From the NCBI RefSeq assembly GCF_002140975.2, contig NZ_CP147247.1:1612001-1676000 (forward strand): a stretch of DNA of 64,000 nucleotides, written 5' to 3'. Each line of letters starts with the position of its first letter. Within the stretch, counting starts at the first letter, position 1. This document shows positions 1 through 10,088 of the stretch, one piece after another. The DNA comes from Enterococcus sp. 9E7_DIV0242 (GTDB taxonomy: Bacteria > Bacillota > Bacilli > Lactobacillales > Enterococcaceae). The position numbers and the translations under genes are program-made. The notes below the pieces were generated by a model. The model made no database searches and was not told where the DNA came from. It was given only the letters and a program-made list of their open reading frames with translations.

Positions 1-316
1 CAAAGAATTTTGCCAGCATATAATACATATTTAACCATTCTATGCCTACATACATGACTGCTTGATTTATAAGTAACCCAATCACTGATGTTCCTAAAAA
101 TATTAAAAGTTGTGTTCTTACAGTAAGTCCCTCTTTAGCAACAAAAACATACTTCATACTCGCAACATAATTAAAAATAAGCGACAGTCCAAATGCAAGT
201 GTTGTCGCTATGTACACATCTACGCCCAACAAAGATTTAAGCACAAACAAGCTGGCAAAATCAATCAGCGTAGCAATAATTCCAACAATTCCAAATCCAA
301 CAATCTTATTTAACAT
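1..316 (-). CDS. GtrA family membrane protein (3' end beyond window)
   Basis: This reading frame runs off the left edge, so the C-terminus is missing. The visible N-terminal 105 residues have three hydrophobic segments and the GtrA pattern: MLNKIVGFGIVGIIATLIDF, then a second segment ending in LIFNYVASMKYVF. GtrA-like proteins are small four-helix proteins thought to help move lipid-linked sugars across the membrane (family knowledge). It lies downstream of a DPM1-like transferase and a DUF2304 gene on the same strand, the usual companions. The ATG at 316 has GGAAAGG about 14 nt upstream. An in-frame TTG at 355 is an alternative start. Confidence 0.8.
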   Translation of the reverse strand, partial: MLNKIVGFGIVGIIATLIDFASLFVLKSLLGVDVYIATTLAFGLSLIFNYVASMKYVFVAKEGLTVRTQLLIFLGTSVIGLLINQAVMYVGIEWLNMYYMLAKFF

Positions 317-466
317 AGCTTTAGATAGTTCCTTTCCAATACTAAATGCGCTCAACTGTTTCCATTACCAGACACTCAAATAATTTTGACCACTGTCTCA
401 CGCATTATCTTTTCGAAATTCTTTTTACAGAACCAACTATTTCCAGTCAAATATTGACTCTGGAAA

Positions 467-805
467 TCATTTCTTTTTTTCTGATTTAAGAATAGATAAC
501 TCTTGAATAAGATTCTTTATTTTCATTTGTTGTTTTGAAGCCGTGATTGTGTTTCTCAGCTCCATTACCAATAATACAATTACTGCAAAAAACAGTAGGA
601 AATTGGCGACTGTTTCGAATCCCAAGAGCTTAGAGAAAAATTCCGGTATCCCCGGAGCTGCGGCAAATATAACCAATATAAACGCAACAAACAGCCATAA
701 GATAGCATTTCTCAATAAAAATATGTTCCGATTAATTGAACGGATAACATATATAAGAAAAAGTAATGAACATGCGATCATTACTGCATTCAACATCATA
801 TTCAT
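467..805 (-). CDS. DUF2304 family small membrane protein
   Basis: 112 residues with three hydrophobic helices (about 1-20, 33-50 and 65-90), the loop GIPEFFSKLLGFETVANF, and a charged C-terminal coil. This matches DUF2304, a family usually encoded next to polyprenyl-phosphate sugar transferases; its biochemical role is not established. The start chosen is the ATG at 805, with AAGGAG eight nt upstream. It overlaps the stop codon of the preceding glycosyltransferase by one base (TGATG), which implies translational coupling. A TTG one codon earlier is too close to the Shine-Dalgarno sequence. Confidence 0.85.
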   Translation of the reverse strand: MNMMLNAVMIACSLLFLIYVIRSINRNIFLLRNAILWLFVAFILVIFAAAPGIPEFFSKLLGFETVANFLLFFAVIVLLVMELRNTITASKQQMKIKNLIQELSILKSEKKK

Positions 806-1527
806 CAATCTTTCTCCTTCATAAATCCTGAGACAAGTATTGCCAAACTAACTTCAATCATGTACTTTACCGAAGTAAGTGACTGAATAGAAGACACGCC
901 TCCTGTACGTTCCATCATCGCGACTGGTCTTTCGACCACAGAGAATTTTTTCTTAAATAAATGGACAATCGATTCTGGTTCTGGGTAACTAATCGGATAT
1001 CTTTCAGCGAAATAGGCAATTACCTTTTTGTTCGCTGCTCTATATCCAGAAGTCACATCATAAATTTTTTCTCTTGTAGAAAATCTTACAAAGGAAGATA
1101 AAATCTTGATACCCATTCGTCTCATTGGTGTTGTTTGAAATTCCGCTTTCGCACCTGGCAAAAAGCGAGAGCCTATTGAAAAATCAGCTTCTTTCTCAAG
1201 AATCGGCTTTATCAAATCATCTAGACTATCGATGTCATGTTGACCATCTCCATCAAACTGTACAGCAATATCATAGTCATGTCCAAACGCATATTTATAG
1301 CCGGTCTGTACTGCTCCACCGATTCCTAAATTACTAACTAAATGAATAGCAGGAATATTTGCTTTTTCTAAAATTTCTTTCGTTCCATCTGTAGATCCAT
1401 CATTTATAACAATGTAATTCAATAAGTAATCACCATTTTTTCTTTGATTAAATCTATCAATAGAGGAGATGGTTTTCAAAATATTAGACTCTTCATTATA
1501 TGCTGGAATAACCAATAATACCTTCAT
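805..1527 (-). CDS. GT2 glycosyltransferase, DPM1/polyprenyl-phosphate sugar synthase type
   Basis: 240 residues with the GT-A start VIPAYNEESNI, the nucleotide-binding NDGSTDGT, the metal-binding QFDGDGQHD and GSRFLPG. These are hallmarks of dolichyl/undecaprenyl-phosphate sugar synthases, which move a sugar from an NDP-sugar onto a polyprenyl phosphate on the inner membrane face. There are no C-terminal transmembrane helices; DUF2304 and GtrA partners follow in the same operon. I infer that the three make and flip a lipid-linked sugar used to decorate the neighbouring surface polysaccharide. GGGAGAGG precedes the ATG. The sugar cannot be told from sequence. Confidence 0.88.
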   Translation of the reverse strand: MKVLLVIPAYNEESNILKTISSIDRFNQRKNGDYLLNYIVINDGSTDGTKEILEKANIPAIHLVSNLGIGGAVQTGYKYAFGHDYDIAVQFDGDGQHDIDSLDDLIKPILEKEADFSIGSRFLPGAKAEFQTTPMRRMGIKILSSFVRFSTREKIYDVTSGYRAANKKVIAYFAERYPISYPEPESIVHLFKKKFSVVERPVAMMERTGGVSSIQSLTSVKYMIEVSLAILVSGFMKEKD

Positions 1528-2145
1528 TTAAAGCCTCTCCCTTTCACAAAATAATTGATAAAACTTTCCTTCATGTTGCTTTGTATCTATAACTAATTCA
1601 AATTGCCCATATACATCCCAGAAAAAAATCTACTCAACAAAAGTTTCGAGTACACTGTCCGACAATCTCCCAGCAATCCTTAATACATCCAGTCAAACGA
1701 AACCTCCAAGTGACATATCCCACTTGAAAATGAACGGACAACCTTATTTCTTAGCCCAATGATTACTCAAAAAAATCATTTTATTTTCGCTTAATATACT
1801 AAAATGATAACGAAGTAATTTTTCAATCAATTATACAACTATTCTTTTTTACCCAATCCTAAACAATTATACTATATCGTTTTTTTTTACGCAATTATCG
1901 TTCCAATCATAAAAGTAAATACCATTCTTACATAATAAAATGAAACAGATAACTGCAAATTACCGTCTTAATAATGCGACAGTCTACTTATTCCCCAATT
2001 TAGTAAACCATGAGTAACAGGACGTTCGATAGGTTTTCATTAAAATATTAAGCTATTTTTAAATTTCTTATTTTTTCACTTGCCTTTTATGCTATGATGT
2101 TAAAGTTATCTTTTATAGCACTTATATATTAGAAAGGGGTACACA
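1528..2145. other. AT-rich divergent intergenic region
   Basis: About 620 bases lie between the minus-strand DPM1-like operon and the plus-strand small transporter gene. No open frame with a ribosome binding site is visible. It should hold the promoters of both genes. For the plus strand an extended -10 (TGC-TATGAT, 2090-2098) is visible. A small inverted repeat, CAAGTG...CACTTG, lies near 1709-1727. I see no further organised elements. Confidence 0.5.
2088..2098 (+). promoter_or_regulatory. Extended -10 promoter for the SMR-like gene
   Basis: TATGAT at 2093-2098 is preceded by TG one base upstream. No good -35 box is seen at the right spacing, as is common for extended -10 promoters. It lies about 50 bases before the ATG at 2146. 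Confidence 0.4.
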
Positions 2146-2484
2146 ATGTTACTTTTCATTATTTATGTAGTCTTATCTTCTTCTGGGCTGATTCTTTTTA
2201 AGTTAGGTTCAAGCAGTTTAACTCTTCAAGTCCAAAACTCAATCTTTTCCATGAATGTTTCTTTAACTACTATTCTAGGCATGCTTTGTTACATGATCAG
2301 CTTCATTTTATGGATGGTCATTATCGGTAAATCTGAAGTTTCGTATATTGTGCCTTTGGGTGTCGCTTGTACAAATATCGCGATTTTACTAGGCTCTTAT
2401 TTCATTTTGAATGAGACAATCACTACTAATGTCATCATTGGTGCTGTTTTGATTATTGCGGGAGTAATCCTGATCAGTCGCTAA
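2146..2484 (+). CDS. Small DMT/SMR-type membrane transporter
   Basis: 112 residues with four predicted transmembrane helices, the size and layout of the EmrE/SMR and ArnE-like branch of the drug/metabolite transporter superfamily. The C-terminal GAVLIIAGVILI and the PLGVACTNIAILLG helix are typical of the superfamily. SMR-like proteins next to polysaccharide genes often flip lipid-linked sugars, but drug or metabolite export is equally possible. AGAAAGGGG lies eight nt before the ATG. It is a single-gene unit followed by a strong terminator, opposite in strand to the polysaccharide genes around it. Confidence 0.75.
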   Translation: MLLFIIYVVLSSSGLILFKLGSSSLTLQVQNSIFSMNVSLTTILGMLCYMISFILWMVIIGKSEVSYIVPLGVACTNIAILLGSYFILNETITTNVIIGAVLIIAGVILISR

Positions 2485-2509
2485 TCTCATTAGCTTTATT
2501 CACCAGATT

Positions 2510-2574
2510 AAGGTATATTTCTATCTATTCTTTTTTGTTCTTCTGTAAAGAGAAATGATAGAGATATACCTTTT
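2510..2574 (+). terminator. Rho-independent terminator after the SMR-like gene
   Basis: The arms AAGGTATATTTCTATC and GATAGAGATATACCTT form a long stem, followed by TTTT. It is placed 25 bases after the stop codon. Confidence 0.75.
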
Positions 2575-2588
2575 GTTCTCATCTCAAT

Positions 2589-2731
2589 AAGGGGCTGTGG
2601 CATTAGTATGCCTCAGCCCTTTAAAACCGGATAAACGGTATTCCAGAAGCAGCTACTAGCAGCGAGCTGCGTCGATGTCCGCTCAACATCAGTGGTAAAC
2701 CACTGTGTTTCAAGGCTTTTCGACAATAAGT
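2589..2731. repeat. Dispersed stem-loop repeat, copy 1 (full core)
   Basis: It starts with a hairpin (GGGGCTGTGGCA with TGCCTCAGCCC), continues with CCGGATAAACGGT, and then holds an 80-bp core (about 2650-2731) with the palindrome CAGTGGTAAACCACTG and the end CTTTTCGACAATAAG. The same core returns at 18548-18629 and 23029-23152. An ORF that can be read through it on the minus strand is a by-product of the repeat. This copy abuts the broken IS110 gene. Confidence 0.75.
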
Positions 2732-2748
2732 CGAAAATTCGCAAAAAT

Positions 2749-2922
2749 TTATGGGGACACCAACCAATCAGATAATTCGAACAATCCTCGAGTAGTGGTA
2801 TCGAAGCTGGCAAAAAACTTTTCCGAGCGTTTTTTTCCATCAATAGAGCGAATAACACAGGCAACAATGACTTTTTGATGGATGTCTAATCCAGCACAAC
2901 AAGAACGAAGTACATCTTCCAT
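2749..2922 (-). pseudogene. IS110-family transposase, N-terminal remnant
   Basis: A 57-residue frame begins with ATG behind AAGGAGG and reads CCAGLDIHQKVIVACVI..., the N-terminal DEDD (RuvC-like) domain start of IS110-type transposases, including the first catalytic Asp. Family members are about 300-420 residues long. Here the frame ends at TAA after ...LFELSDWLVSP, where family members continue into a second conserved block, and the DNA switches directly into the dispersed repeat. The rest of the transposase is gone, so the element is dead. Confidence 0.8.
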
Positions 2923-2930
2923 AATAAAAA

Positions 2931-3082
2931 ACCTCCTTGAAAAAAAAGGTCAGAATAGGCTATTCTACTTATAGAAACGATTTATTTTTATACGCAGGTT
3001 CTATGACCTAATGATTGGTACAAATAAGTAGAATGATCTAGTTTGTCACTCAAGGTCAACTTGGAGAAGAACCTCAATAAGT
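2931..3082 (-). mobile_element. Noncoding left end of the IS110 remnant (possible bridge-RNA region)
   Basis: The 150 bases upstream of the broken transposase are noncoding and can fold. ATTCTACTTAT at 2962-2972 is perfectly complementary to 3024-3034, enclosing a second stem (AGGT...ACCT, about 2997-3010). In IS110 elements the noncoding end before the transposase gene encodes the bridge RNA (established for this family). I infer this segment is that end; its exact boundaries are not visible. Confidence 0.45.
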
Positions 3083-3150
3083 AATCGACCTACAAGCCGC
3101 TCCTGTCAGTTTTAGTATGACAGGAAATGACCTGTAGGTCGATTCTTTTT
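3083..3150. terminator. Stem-loop with T tract
   Basis: AATCGACCTACA and TGTAGGTCGATT form a 12-bp stem, followed on the plus strand by CTTTTTTG. The loop contains a second small stem (CTGTCA/TGACAG). It may be a terminator or the outer end of the IS110 remnant. Confidence 0.55.
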
Positions 3151-3167
3151 TGTTTTTATTCTGTTTG

Positions 3168-3272
3168 GTGGCGGGAACCACTATGGGTGTTTGTCACAAC
3201 CTCGTTTCGCTGAATAAAATAGAGAAACTTGGAACAAAGCCAGAAGTTCTCTGAGTTTTATTCCAAGTTCTA
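3168..3272. repeat. Degenerate dispersed-repeat fragment and stem-loop
   Basis: TGTCACAACCTC (3193-3204) matches the right end of the repeat copy near 38.2 kb. AACTTGGAA (about 3228) pairs with TTCCAAGTT (about 3263), forming a stem-loop just downstream of the DUF2142 gene stop. On the minus strand this could serve as its terminator. Confidence 0.4.
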
Positions 3273-3362
3273 TATTCTTATTCGACTTTTTCTAATAATA
3301 CCATTTAACATAGAGTCGAAATTCTTACGTTTACTATTGATTAAACTAATAGATCCAACTGC

Positions 3363-5288
3363 TTAAATGATGAAGCTTGAGATAACACTCGTCCACATAA
3401 AGCTCAAATTGATAGCAAGAAGAGAGAAGAATGTTAAATAATAAATGGATTGTTCGTTGAACGTATTTCTAATTTTCTTTGAAGATAACGTCATCAATAA
3501 TGGTAGAACGATTGGCCAAAAATATCTTGGTTGGAAACCGTTGACACTCAGAGACCCTACTGGATTAAACGTTATATACAATGCCGTAGCAGATAAAATA
3601 ATCATACAGAAGATAGAAAAATAAGTGATCAGTTTTTCAGGTATTGAAAAATAGAAAGACTCTATTTCCTGATCCTTTTCCCGTATATCAAAGATAGACA
3701 AGAAGATGAGTATACCAATATCAACTAATACTACAAAAGCATTCATATGCTTAAGATAGCCTAGCGACATAAAAATATCTTGTGTATAATCGATCGTTCG
3801 TTCAGAGAAGTAATCTATCACTACTTTTAAATACCCCAAAGGATTGTGAAGGATTGCTCGCATTTGAGCTGTTGTATCAACTCCTTCTATCGGCCACTGG
3901 TCCATTCCTCTTGAGTTTCCATAGCTATAAGTAATTAGGGCTAACAAGAACATCACAATCGATACGATGGACGTATAGATAATCCTCTGTTTCTTATCGG
4001 AGAAATTCTCTTTTTTCAACAATAAAAAGAACAGCAGAATCGGAGCATAGGTCACCTTACTGACGAGAACAAACAGGAAACTAAAAAGAATTGCCAGAAA
4101 TTCCGACGTTTTCAGTTTTCGTCGATTCATTCGTACATCATAAATCGTTGTCAAGCCTAAGAATAAAAAGCCCATCATTACTGAGTCAAACCCAGCTGAT
4201 GCACTGCCATAAAGAAGAACTGGCTGTGCAGCAAAAAAGAGCAACAGGTACTTATTTCTTGGCATCTTTCTGGCCACTAATAAAATCAATACTGCATAAG
4301 CAATTACGTTACTGAGACGTGCGAACCAAATATAAAACAGTGCTGGTAATCCTAACACCTTAGCAACTAAGATTCCTCCTGCTTCAAATATATAAGGAAC
4401 AAACAAGTAACTTGATGCCGTAGAATTCATTTCTTTCCGTTCCAGCGTTGCACTTTCCTTGGTCAGATACTTAGCTGTGTATTCTTTTGCCTCTTCATAA
4501 GAGTAAAAGGCACCATCTAGCACGGGAACATTGTCATAGATATCAGTTAAACCTTTTGGCAAACTAATCTCGTCTCCATTTGAAAAGAATAAATTTCCTT
4601 CTGATACACTAAAAGCCTTGTATAAATGCTCCTTTTCATCATACGTATGCATTGGAGGAACTACAACACTCAACAATGTGCCAAAGGATAAAATAAGAAG
4701 AAAGACAAATCTTGCATGGTACTTTTCATCTTTAAAAATGAACACAGCAAAGCCAAATAATAAAATAAGAAAACAAAATAGAAATCTAAAAAGGTTGAAT
4801 CGATACGTACTTTTTGTAGAAGCATTCAACTCGAGCCCTTGAACTCCGATTTCTCCAGCAGTAATTTCCAAACGAATGCTGTCAATTCTTGGCGAAATAT
4901 TGATAACCTTCATACCATCATTCAGCCTTCTTGTTCCTATCAGCTTTTCGCCAGCAAATAATTGATACGTTCCAGACATATTATCCGCTGTCTTTACATC
5001 TAACATTAGCTTATTGAATCCGCGCCCATCTAATTCGAGAACCGTGTTTAGCGGCTCTGCTCCGTTCACACGCTTAAAATGATTTTTCTGCTGCTGCTCA
5101 ACATTCCCTGTTGCTAAAACAGTAGCAGCCTTCTCTTGATTACTTTGAATAAGAGGTCGCCAGTTAAAAACGATCGCTTCTAAAATTATAGCTAATATCA
5201 GCGCCATTCCAATAATAACGATAGCCTTTTTTCCCAATGAATAACTTTTTACATTTTTAAACTTGTCAGTTCTCCTACTATTTTCCAC
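3363..5288 (-). CDS. DUF2142 polytopic membrane protein (GT-C-like)
   Basis: 641 residues. One N-terminal helix (about 22-45) is followed by a roughly 120-residue extracytoplasmic domain and then about ten further helices. The motif VVPPMHTYDEKEHLYKAF just after the second or third helix matches the P...DE..H signature of DUF2142, a family with GT-C glycosyltransferase-like topology. I infer a role in modifying the surface polysaccharide with a polyprenyl-linked sugar, possibly the one made by the DPM1-like cassette to the left. The start is GTG at 5288 with GGGGAAGG nine nt upstream; it follows rfbD by 21 bases in the same direction. Confidence 0.75.
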   Translation of the reverse strand: MENSRRTDKFKNVKSYSLGKKAIVIIGMALILAIILEAIVFNWRPLIQSNQEKAATVLATGNVEQQQKNHFKRVNGAEPLNTVLELDGRGFNKLMLDVKTADNMSGTYQLFAGEKLIGTRRLNDGMKVINISPRIDSIRLEITAGEIGVQGLELNASTKSTYRFNLFRFLFCFLILLFGFAVFIFKDEKYHARFVFLLILSFGTLLSVVVPPMHTYDEKEHLYKAFSVSEGNLFFSNGDEISLPKGLTDIYDNVPVLDGAFYSYEEAKEYTAKYLTKESATLERKEMNSTASSYLFVPYIFEAGGILVAKVLGLPALFYIWFARLSNVIAYAVLILLVARKMPRNKYLLLFFAAQPVLLYGSASAGFDSVMMGFLFLGLTTIYDVRMNRRKLKTSEFLAILFSFLFVLVSKVTYAPILLFFLLLKKENFSDKKQRIIYTSIVSIVMFLLALITYSYGNSRGMDQWPIEGVDTTAQMRAILHNPLGYLKVVIDYFSERTIDYTQDIFMSLGYLKHMNAFVVLVDIGILIFLSIFDIREKDQEIESFYFSIPEKLITYFSIFCMIILSATALYITFNPVGSLSVNGFQPRYFWPIVLPLLMTLSSKKIRNTFNEQSIYYLTFFSLLAINLSFMWTSVISSFII

Positions 5289-5309
5289 TTAATACAACCT
5301 TCCCCTATC

Positions 5310-6152
5310 TCATTTTCCAATAAGCTGAAGCATTTGCGCTAAAGCATCTTGCCAGCTAGGAATAGTGAATCCTAATGCTTCCGCCTTGCTTAAATCCATT
5401 ACAGAATATTGAGGTCTTTTGGCTTTTTGAGGAAATTGGCTAGAGTCAACAGGCAGTACCTCTGTCTCTGTATCCTTCAAAATTTCCGATGCAAATTCGA
5501 ACCAACTACAGCTGTTTTCATTAGACAAATGATAAATCCCGTACTCTGCATGTTCCTTCACTACAAATGTCATAAACTCAGCTAATGTGCGAGTCCATGT
5601 TGGTCGTCCGAATTGGTCATTTACAACAGTCAGTTGATCCCTTGTTTCAGCCAGTTTCTGCATAGTAAACACAAAATTATGTCCATAAATGCCAAAAACC
5701 CAAGAGGTACGAATGATATAGTACTTGCTCATTATTTCTTGAACAGCCAACTCACCTAATAATTTAGTTCGTCCGTATTCATTTTGTGGATTTGTTGCAT
5801 CATCCGGGCGATACATTCCATCCTTTTTTGTTCCATCAAATACATAGTCCGTGCTGATATATACTAGCGTGGCTCCTATTTCTTCTGCCGCAGCTGCAAC
5901 GTTTTTTGTTCCTTCAACATTGATTCTCTCATCAAGTTCTTTGCCTTCATCCTCCGCTTTATCTACAGCAGTGTACGCTGCGCAATGGTAGATAATTGAG
6001 GGTTGCTTTTCACTGATAAAGCTCTTCGTTGCTACTGCATCTGTAATATCCATTTCAGCAGCATCTGTCGAAATATATTCTACTCCCTGCTCATCCAATA
6101 AATGACGCAATTCTGTTCCCAACTGACCATTTCCACCTGTAATTAAAATCAT
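5310..6152 (-). CDS. rfbD: dTDP-4-dehydrorhamnose reductase
   Basis: 280 residues, the usual length of RmlD. The N-terminal Rossmann motif is ITGGNGQLGTEL. STDYVFDGTK and the catalytic YGRTKLLGE (YxxxK) are present. It performs the last step of dTDP-L-rhamnose synthesis, reducing dTDP-4-keto-L-rhamnose with NAD(P)H in the cytoplasm. The open frame can be extended to 6260, but the ATG at 6152 starts exactly at the conserved MILITGG and has GAAGGGCGG upstream, so I start there. It is separated from rfbB by 270 bases with a stem-loop. Confidence 0.95.
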   Translation of the reverse strand: MILITGGNGQLGTELRHLLDEQGVEYISTDAAEMDITDAVATKSFISEKQPSIIYHCAAYTAVDKAEDEGKELDERINVEGTKNVAAAAEEIGATLVYISTDYVFDGTKKDGMYRPDDATNPQNEYGRTKLLGELAVQEIMSKYYIIRTSWVFGIYGHNFVFTMQKLAETRDQLTVVNDQFGRPTWTRTLAEFMTFVVKEHAEYGIYHLSNENSCSWFEFASEILKDTETEVLPVDSSQFPQKAKRPQYSVMDLSKAEALGFTIPSWQDALAQMLQLIGK

Positions 6153-6237
6153 ATAAATGCCGCCCTTCTTCTCATTAATTAAAAGTTTTCTAAATAAATA
6201 TTTCCTGTTAAATGCAATAAGGTTGTGTAAAAACCAA

Positions 6238-6275
6238 CTAAAGGAACTGTGACATAACACTGTCGCAGCTCCTTA
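6238..6275 (-). terminator. Stem-loop between rfbB and rfbD
   Basis: AAGGAACTGTGACA and TGTCGCAGCTCCTT pair, and on the minus strand TTTAGTTGGTTTTT follows. It resembles the first hairpin of the dispersed repeat family. It could attenuate or terminate between rfbB and rfbD. Confidence 0.5.
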
Positions 6276-6422
6276 AAACTAAAATCGTCCCTATGACAAG
6301 CGATTTGACTATCACTTCATATATTTGTATCATACGTAGCGCACAATAATAGTAATTGTCTAAAAAGTAGCATAGACATCTGTACATTCTCGATCCATAG
6401 AAAAAGAATGCCTTTTTACCTT

Positions 6423-7774
<1,352 letters not shown>

Positions 7775-7792
7775 CTCTATTTATTTGTTGTT

Positions 7793-8365
7793 TTAGATTT
7801 TGCCGTAGACAAAATCATTTTTTACTTCAAATTCTTTGAGTGTTGGATGCTTTTGATCCTTTTCTGATGTGATTGCCTTTTTGATATCGATTGGCCAATT
7901 GATTGCCAATTCTGGATCATCGAAAGCGATGCCTCCGTCGGCTTCAGCGTTGTAATAATTATCACACTTGTAAAGGAAATTTACGTTAGGTGTCAATGTT
8001 ACAAAGCCATGAGCATAGCCTTTCGGTACCAATAGCTGACGATGGTTGTGTTCAGATAAGATATAGCCTTCCCATTCTCCATAAGTTGGACTGCCTTTTC
8101 TGATATCTACAATTACATCCAGAACAGCTCCAGTCACTACACGAATCAACTTTGTTTGAGCCGCTTCTCCGGTTTGAAAGTGTAATCCTCTCAAAACACC
8201 TGCTTCACTGGAAAGTGAGTGGTTATCTTGAACAAAATCAAAGTTCAAGCCCTGAGCAGCAAATTTTTCCTTTGAATAGCTTTCAGTAAAAAAACCACGA
8301 TGGTCGCCAAAAACGTCCATTTCGATAATCTTTACATCCGTTAATTTTGTTTCAATTACTTTCAT
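7793..8365 (-). CDS. rfbC: dTDP-4-dehydrorhamnose 3,5-epimerase
   Basis: 190 residues with the RmlC cupin signature: FGDHRGFFTESYS, the substrate-binding VQDNHSLSSEAGVLRGLHFQ (catalytic His in RGLHFQ), and PKGYAHGFVTL. It epimerises dTDP-4-keto-6-deoxyglucose at C3 and C5, step three of the pathway. It lies 22 bases after rfbA in the same direction and is followed after 18 bases by the 104-bp repeat array rather than directly by rfbB. Confidence 0.95.
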   Translation of the reverse strand: MKVIETKLTDVKIIEMDVFGDHRGFFTESYSKEKFAAQGLNFDFVQDNHSLSSEAGVLRGLHFQTGEAAQTKLIRVVTGAVLDVIVDIRKGSPTYGEWEGYILSEHNHRQLLVPKGYAHGFVTLTPNVNFLYKCDNYYNAEADGGIAFDDPELAINWPIDIKKAITSEKDQKHPTLKEFEVKNDFVYGKI

Positions 8366-8387
8366 GATTTGTAGGTCTCCTATCCTG

Positions 8388-9254
8388 TTAAGCTTCTGCT
8401 AGTCTTAATAAGTATTGCCCATAGCCATTTTTCTTCAACGGTTGAGCTAGCTCAATCAGCTGATCTTTGGTAATGTAGCCCATACGATAAGCAATTTCTT
8501 CCAAGCAAGCAACTTTCAGGTTTTGACGTTTTTCAATTGTTTCAATAAATGTAGAAGCTTCCAATAGTGATTCATGCGTTCCTGTATCTAACCAAGCAAA
8601 TCCTCTACCCATTACCTCAACCGATAATTGGTTTCTTTCAAGATATACTTTGTTTACATCGGTAATTTCCAGTTCTCCACGGTCAGACGGTTTGATATTT
8701 TTAGCGATATCAACGACCGTGTTGTCATAAAAATACAAACCGGTAACTGCATAATTTGATTTTGGTTTTTCAGGCTTCTCTTCAATAGAAAGAGCTGTCA
8801 TATTGTCATCAAATTCAACAACGCCGAAACGTTCTGGGTCGTGTACATGATACCCAAATACAGTTGCACCCCTTTCTTTAGAAGCAGCTCTCTGTAACAT
8901 TTTGGATAATCCTCCACCATAATAGATATTATCTCCAAGTACCAAACATACACTGTCGTCACCAATAAATGATTCACCAATGATAAATGCTTGTGCGAGT
9001 CCATCCGGGCTTTCTTGAACAGCGTACTCAATATGGATACCCAAATCTGATCCATCACCAAAAAGATTTTCAAATCTTGGTGTATCCTCCGGTGTGGAAA
9101 TAATCAAGATTTCCTTAATTCCTGCTAACATCAGTGTTGACATTGGATAGTAGATCATGGGTTTGTCATAAACTGGCATCAATTGTTTAGATGTTGCTTT
9201 TGTCAACGGGTATAATCTTGTCCCGCTTCCTCCAGCTAAGATAATTCCTTTCAT
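8388..9254 (-). CDS. rfbA: Glucose-1-phosphate thymidylyltransferase
   Basis: 288 residues, full family length. The nucleotidyltransferase start is [47 protein letters not shown] and [15 protein letters not shown] follow. It makes dTDP-glucose from dTTP and glucose-1-phosphate, the first committed step to dTDP-rhamnose, and members of this family are commonly inhibited by dTDP-rhamnose. A promoter of its own is visible upstream at 9312-9340, so the rhamnose genes can be transcribed apart from the transferases before them. Confidence 0.96.
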   Translation of the reverse strand: MKGIILAGGSGTRLYPLTKATSKQLMPVYDKPMIYYPMSTLMLAGIKEILIISTPEDTPRFENLFGDGSDLGIHIEYAVQESPDGLAQAFIIGESFIGDDSVCLVLGDNIYYGGGLSKMLQRAASKERGATVFGYHVHDPERFGVVEFDDNMTALSIEEKPEKPKSNYAVTGLYFYDNTVVDIAKNIKPSDRGELEITDVNKVYLERNQLSVEVMGRGFAWLDTGTHESLLEASTFIETIEKRQNLKVACLEEIAYRMGYITKDQLIELAQPLKKNGYGQYLLRLAEA

Positions 9255-9311
9255 GGAAAAACTCCTTTGTAATTTAATATTTAGTCTTTCTTACATAGCG
9301 TACCATCGTAC

Positions 9312-9340
9312 ATTATCTCATTAACCTAGAAGCTTGTCAT
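9312..9340 (-). promoter_or_regulatory. Sigma-70 promoter for rfbA
   Basis: On the minus strand ATGACA (9340-9335), 17 bases, then GATAAT (9317-9312). Both boxes match five of six consensus bases. It lies about 60 bases before the rfbA ATG. Confidence 0.6.
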
Positions 9341-9356
9341 GTATTTTTATGATTTA

Positions 9357-9370
9357 TTACAAAATTGTAA
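9357..9370. other. Perfect 14-bp palindrome after the epaD-like gene
   Basis: TTACAAAATTGTAA lies just past the stop of the upstream transferase and close to the rfbA promoter. It is too short for a strong terminator and could be a protein-binding site. Confidence 0.3.
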
Positions 9371-9374
9371 AAAA

Positions 9375-10088
9375 CTATTTCTTGAGAATAATCCTCTTAA
9401 AAAGCAAATAAAGAAGCGTAGCTCGCCAATTCAATTGCCGGATAAAACTTGAACTCGTTGCAATTTCACTAACATTTTCATCATGTCTACGGTAATAAGT
9501 CAATGGCTTCTGCAAAAATGAACCGCTCTTCGCATATTCCGCAAGCAGACCAATCCACATATCATGCATTGGAACCTTACGTGGAATTGGCAGTATCTGT
9601 TCTTTCATTCGCCCTCTAAAACACATTCCCGCACCAATATAGCTATTTCTGAGGATATTTGGCCAAAACCCGCTTTTTATTTTTCGATATTCAAAATAAG
9701 AAGGACGAATCATTTTCAGTCCTTCGTCTACAATAACTAAATCACTGACTACCACATCAATTTCAGGCGATCTCTCAAAAAAAGCCAGTGTTTCTGCTAC
9801 CTTTTCCGGAAGCCAAACATCATCCTGATCGGCAAGAAAAATGTAGTCGCCTTGTGCTTCTTTGATGGCTTGCTCAAAATTTGCAATTACACCGGAACGG
9901 GGCCCCTCTATCAAATAAATACGTGCATCTTTTTCCGCATAGTTTTTTAAGATAGTCAATGTACCATCGTCAGAACCATCATCAGAAAGGATTACTTCAT
10001 CCTGTTCATCTAGCTGAACAAGAATACTATCCAATTGCTGGGCAAGGTACTTTTCTCCATTATATACTGCTATACAGACTGAAATCAT
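9375..10088 (-). CDS. GT2 glycosyltransferase (EpaD-like position)
   Basis: 237 residues. The GT-A motifs are SVCIAVYNGEKYLAQQLDSI, LSDDGSDDGT and the acceptor/metal motif LADQDDVW, as in rhamnosyltransferases of rhamnan clusters. It sits third in a run of three overlapping GT2 genes directly before rfbA, the order of epaB-epaC-epaD in enterococci. I therefore infer rhamnose transfer to the growing polysaccharide. The ATG at 10088 (GAGGGAAGG upstream) overlaps the previous stop by four bases. The longer frame to 10136 lacks support because the conserved domain begins at MISVCIAVYN. Confidence 0.85.
   Translation of the reverse strand: MISVCIAVYNGEKYLAQQLDSILVQLDEQDEVILSDDGSDDGTLTILKNYAEKDARIYLIEGPRSGVIANFEQAIKEAQGDYIFLADQDDVWLPEKVAETLAFFERSPEIDVVVSDLVIVDEGLKMIRPSYFEYRKIKSGFWPNILRNSYIGAGMCFRGRMKEQILPIPRKVPMHDMWIGLLAEYAKSGSFLQKPLTYYRRHDENVSEIATSSSFIRQLNWRATLLYLLFKRIILKK

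Noticed and set aside
110..313. 67-codon ORF on the plus strand
   Set aside because: It is antisense to the GtrA gene, which has the better protein pattern.
2613..2867. 84-codon ORF on the minus strand
   Set aside because: It is an out-of-frame reading of the IS110 relic fused to repeat sequence; the true transposase frame is 2749-2922.
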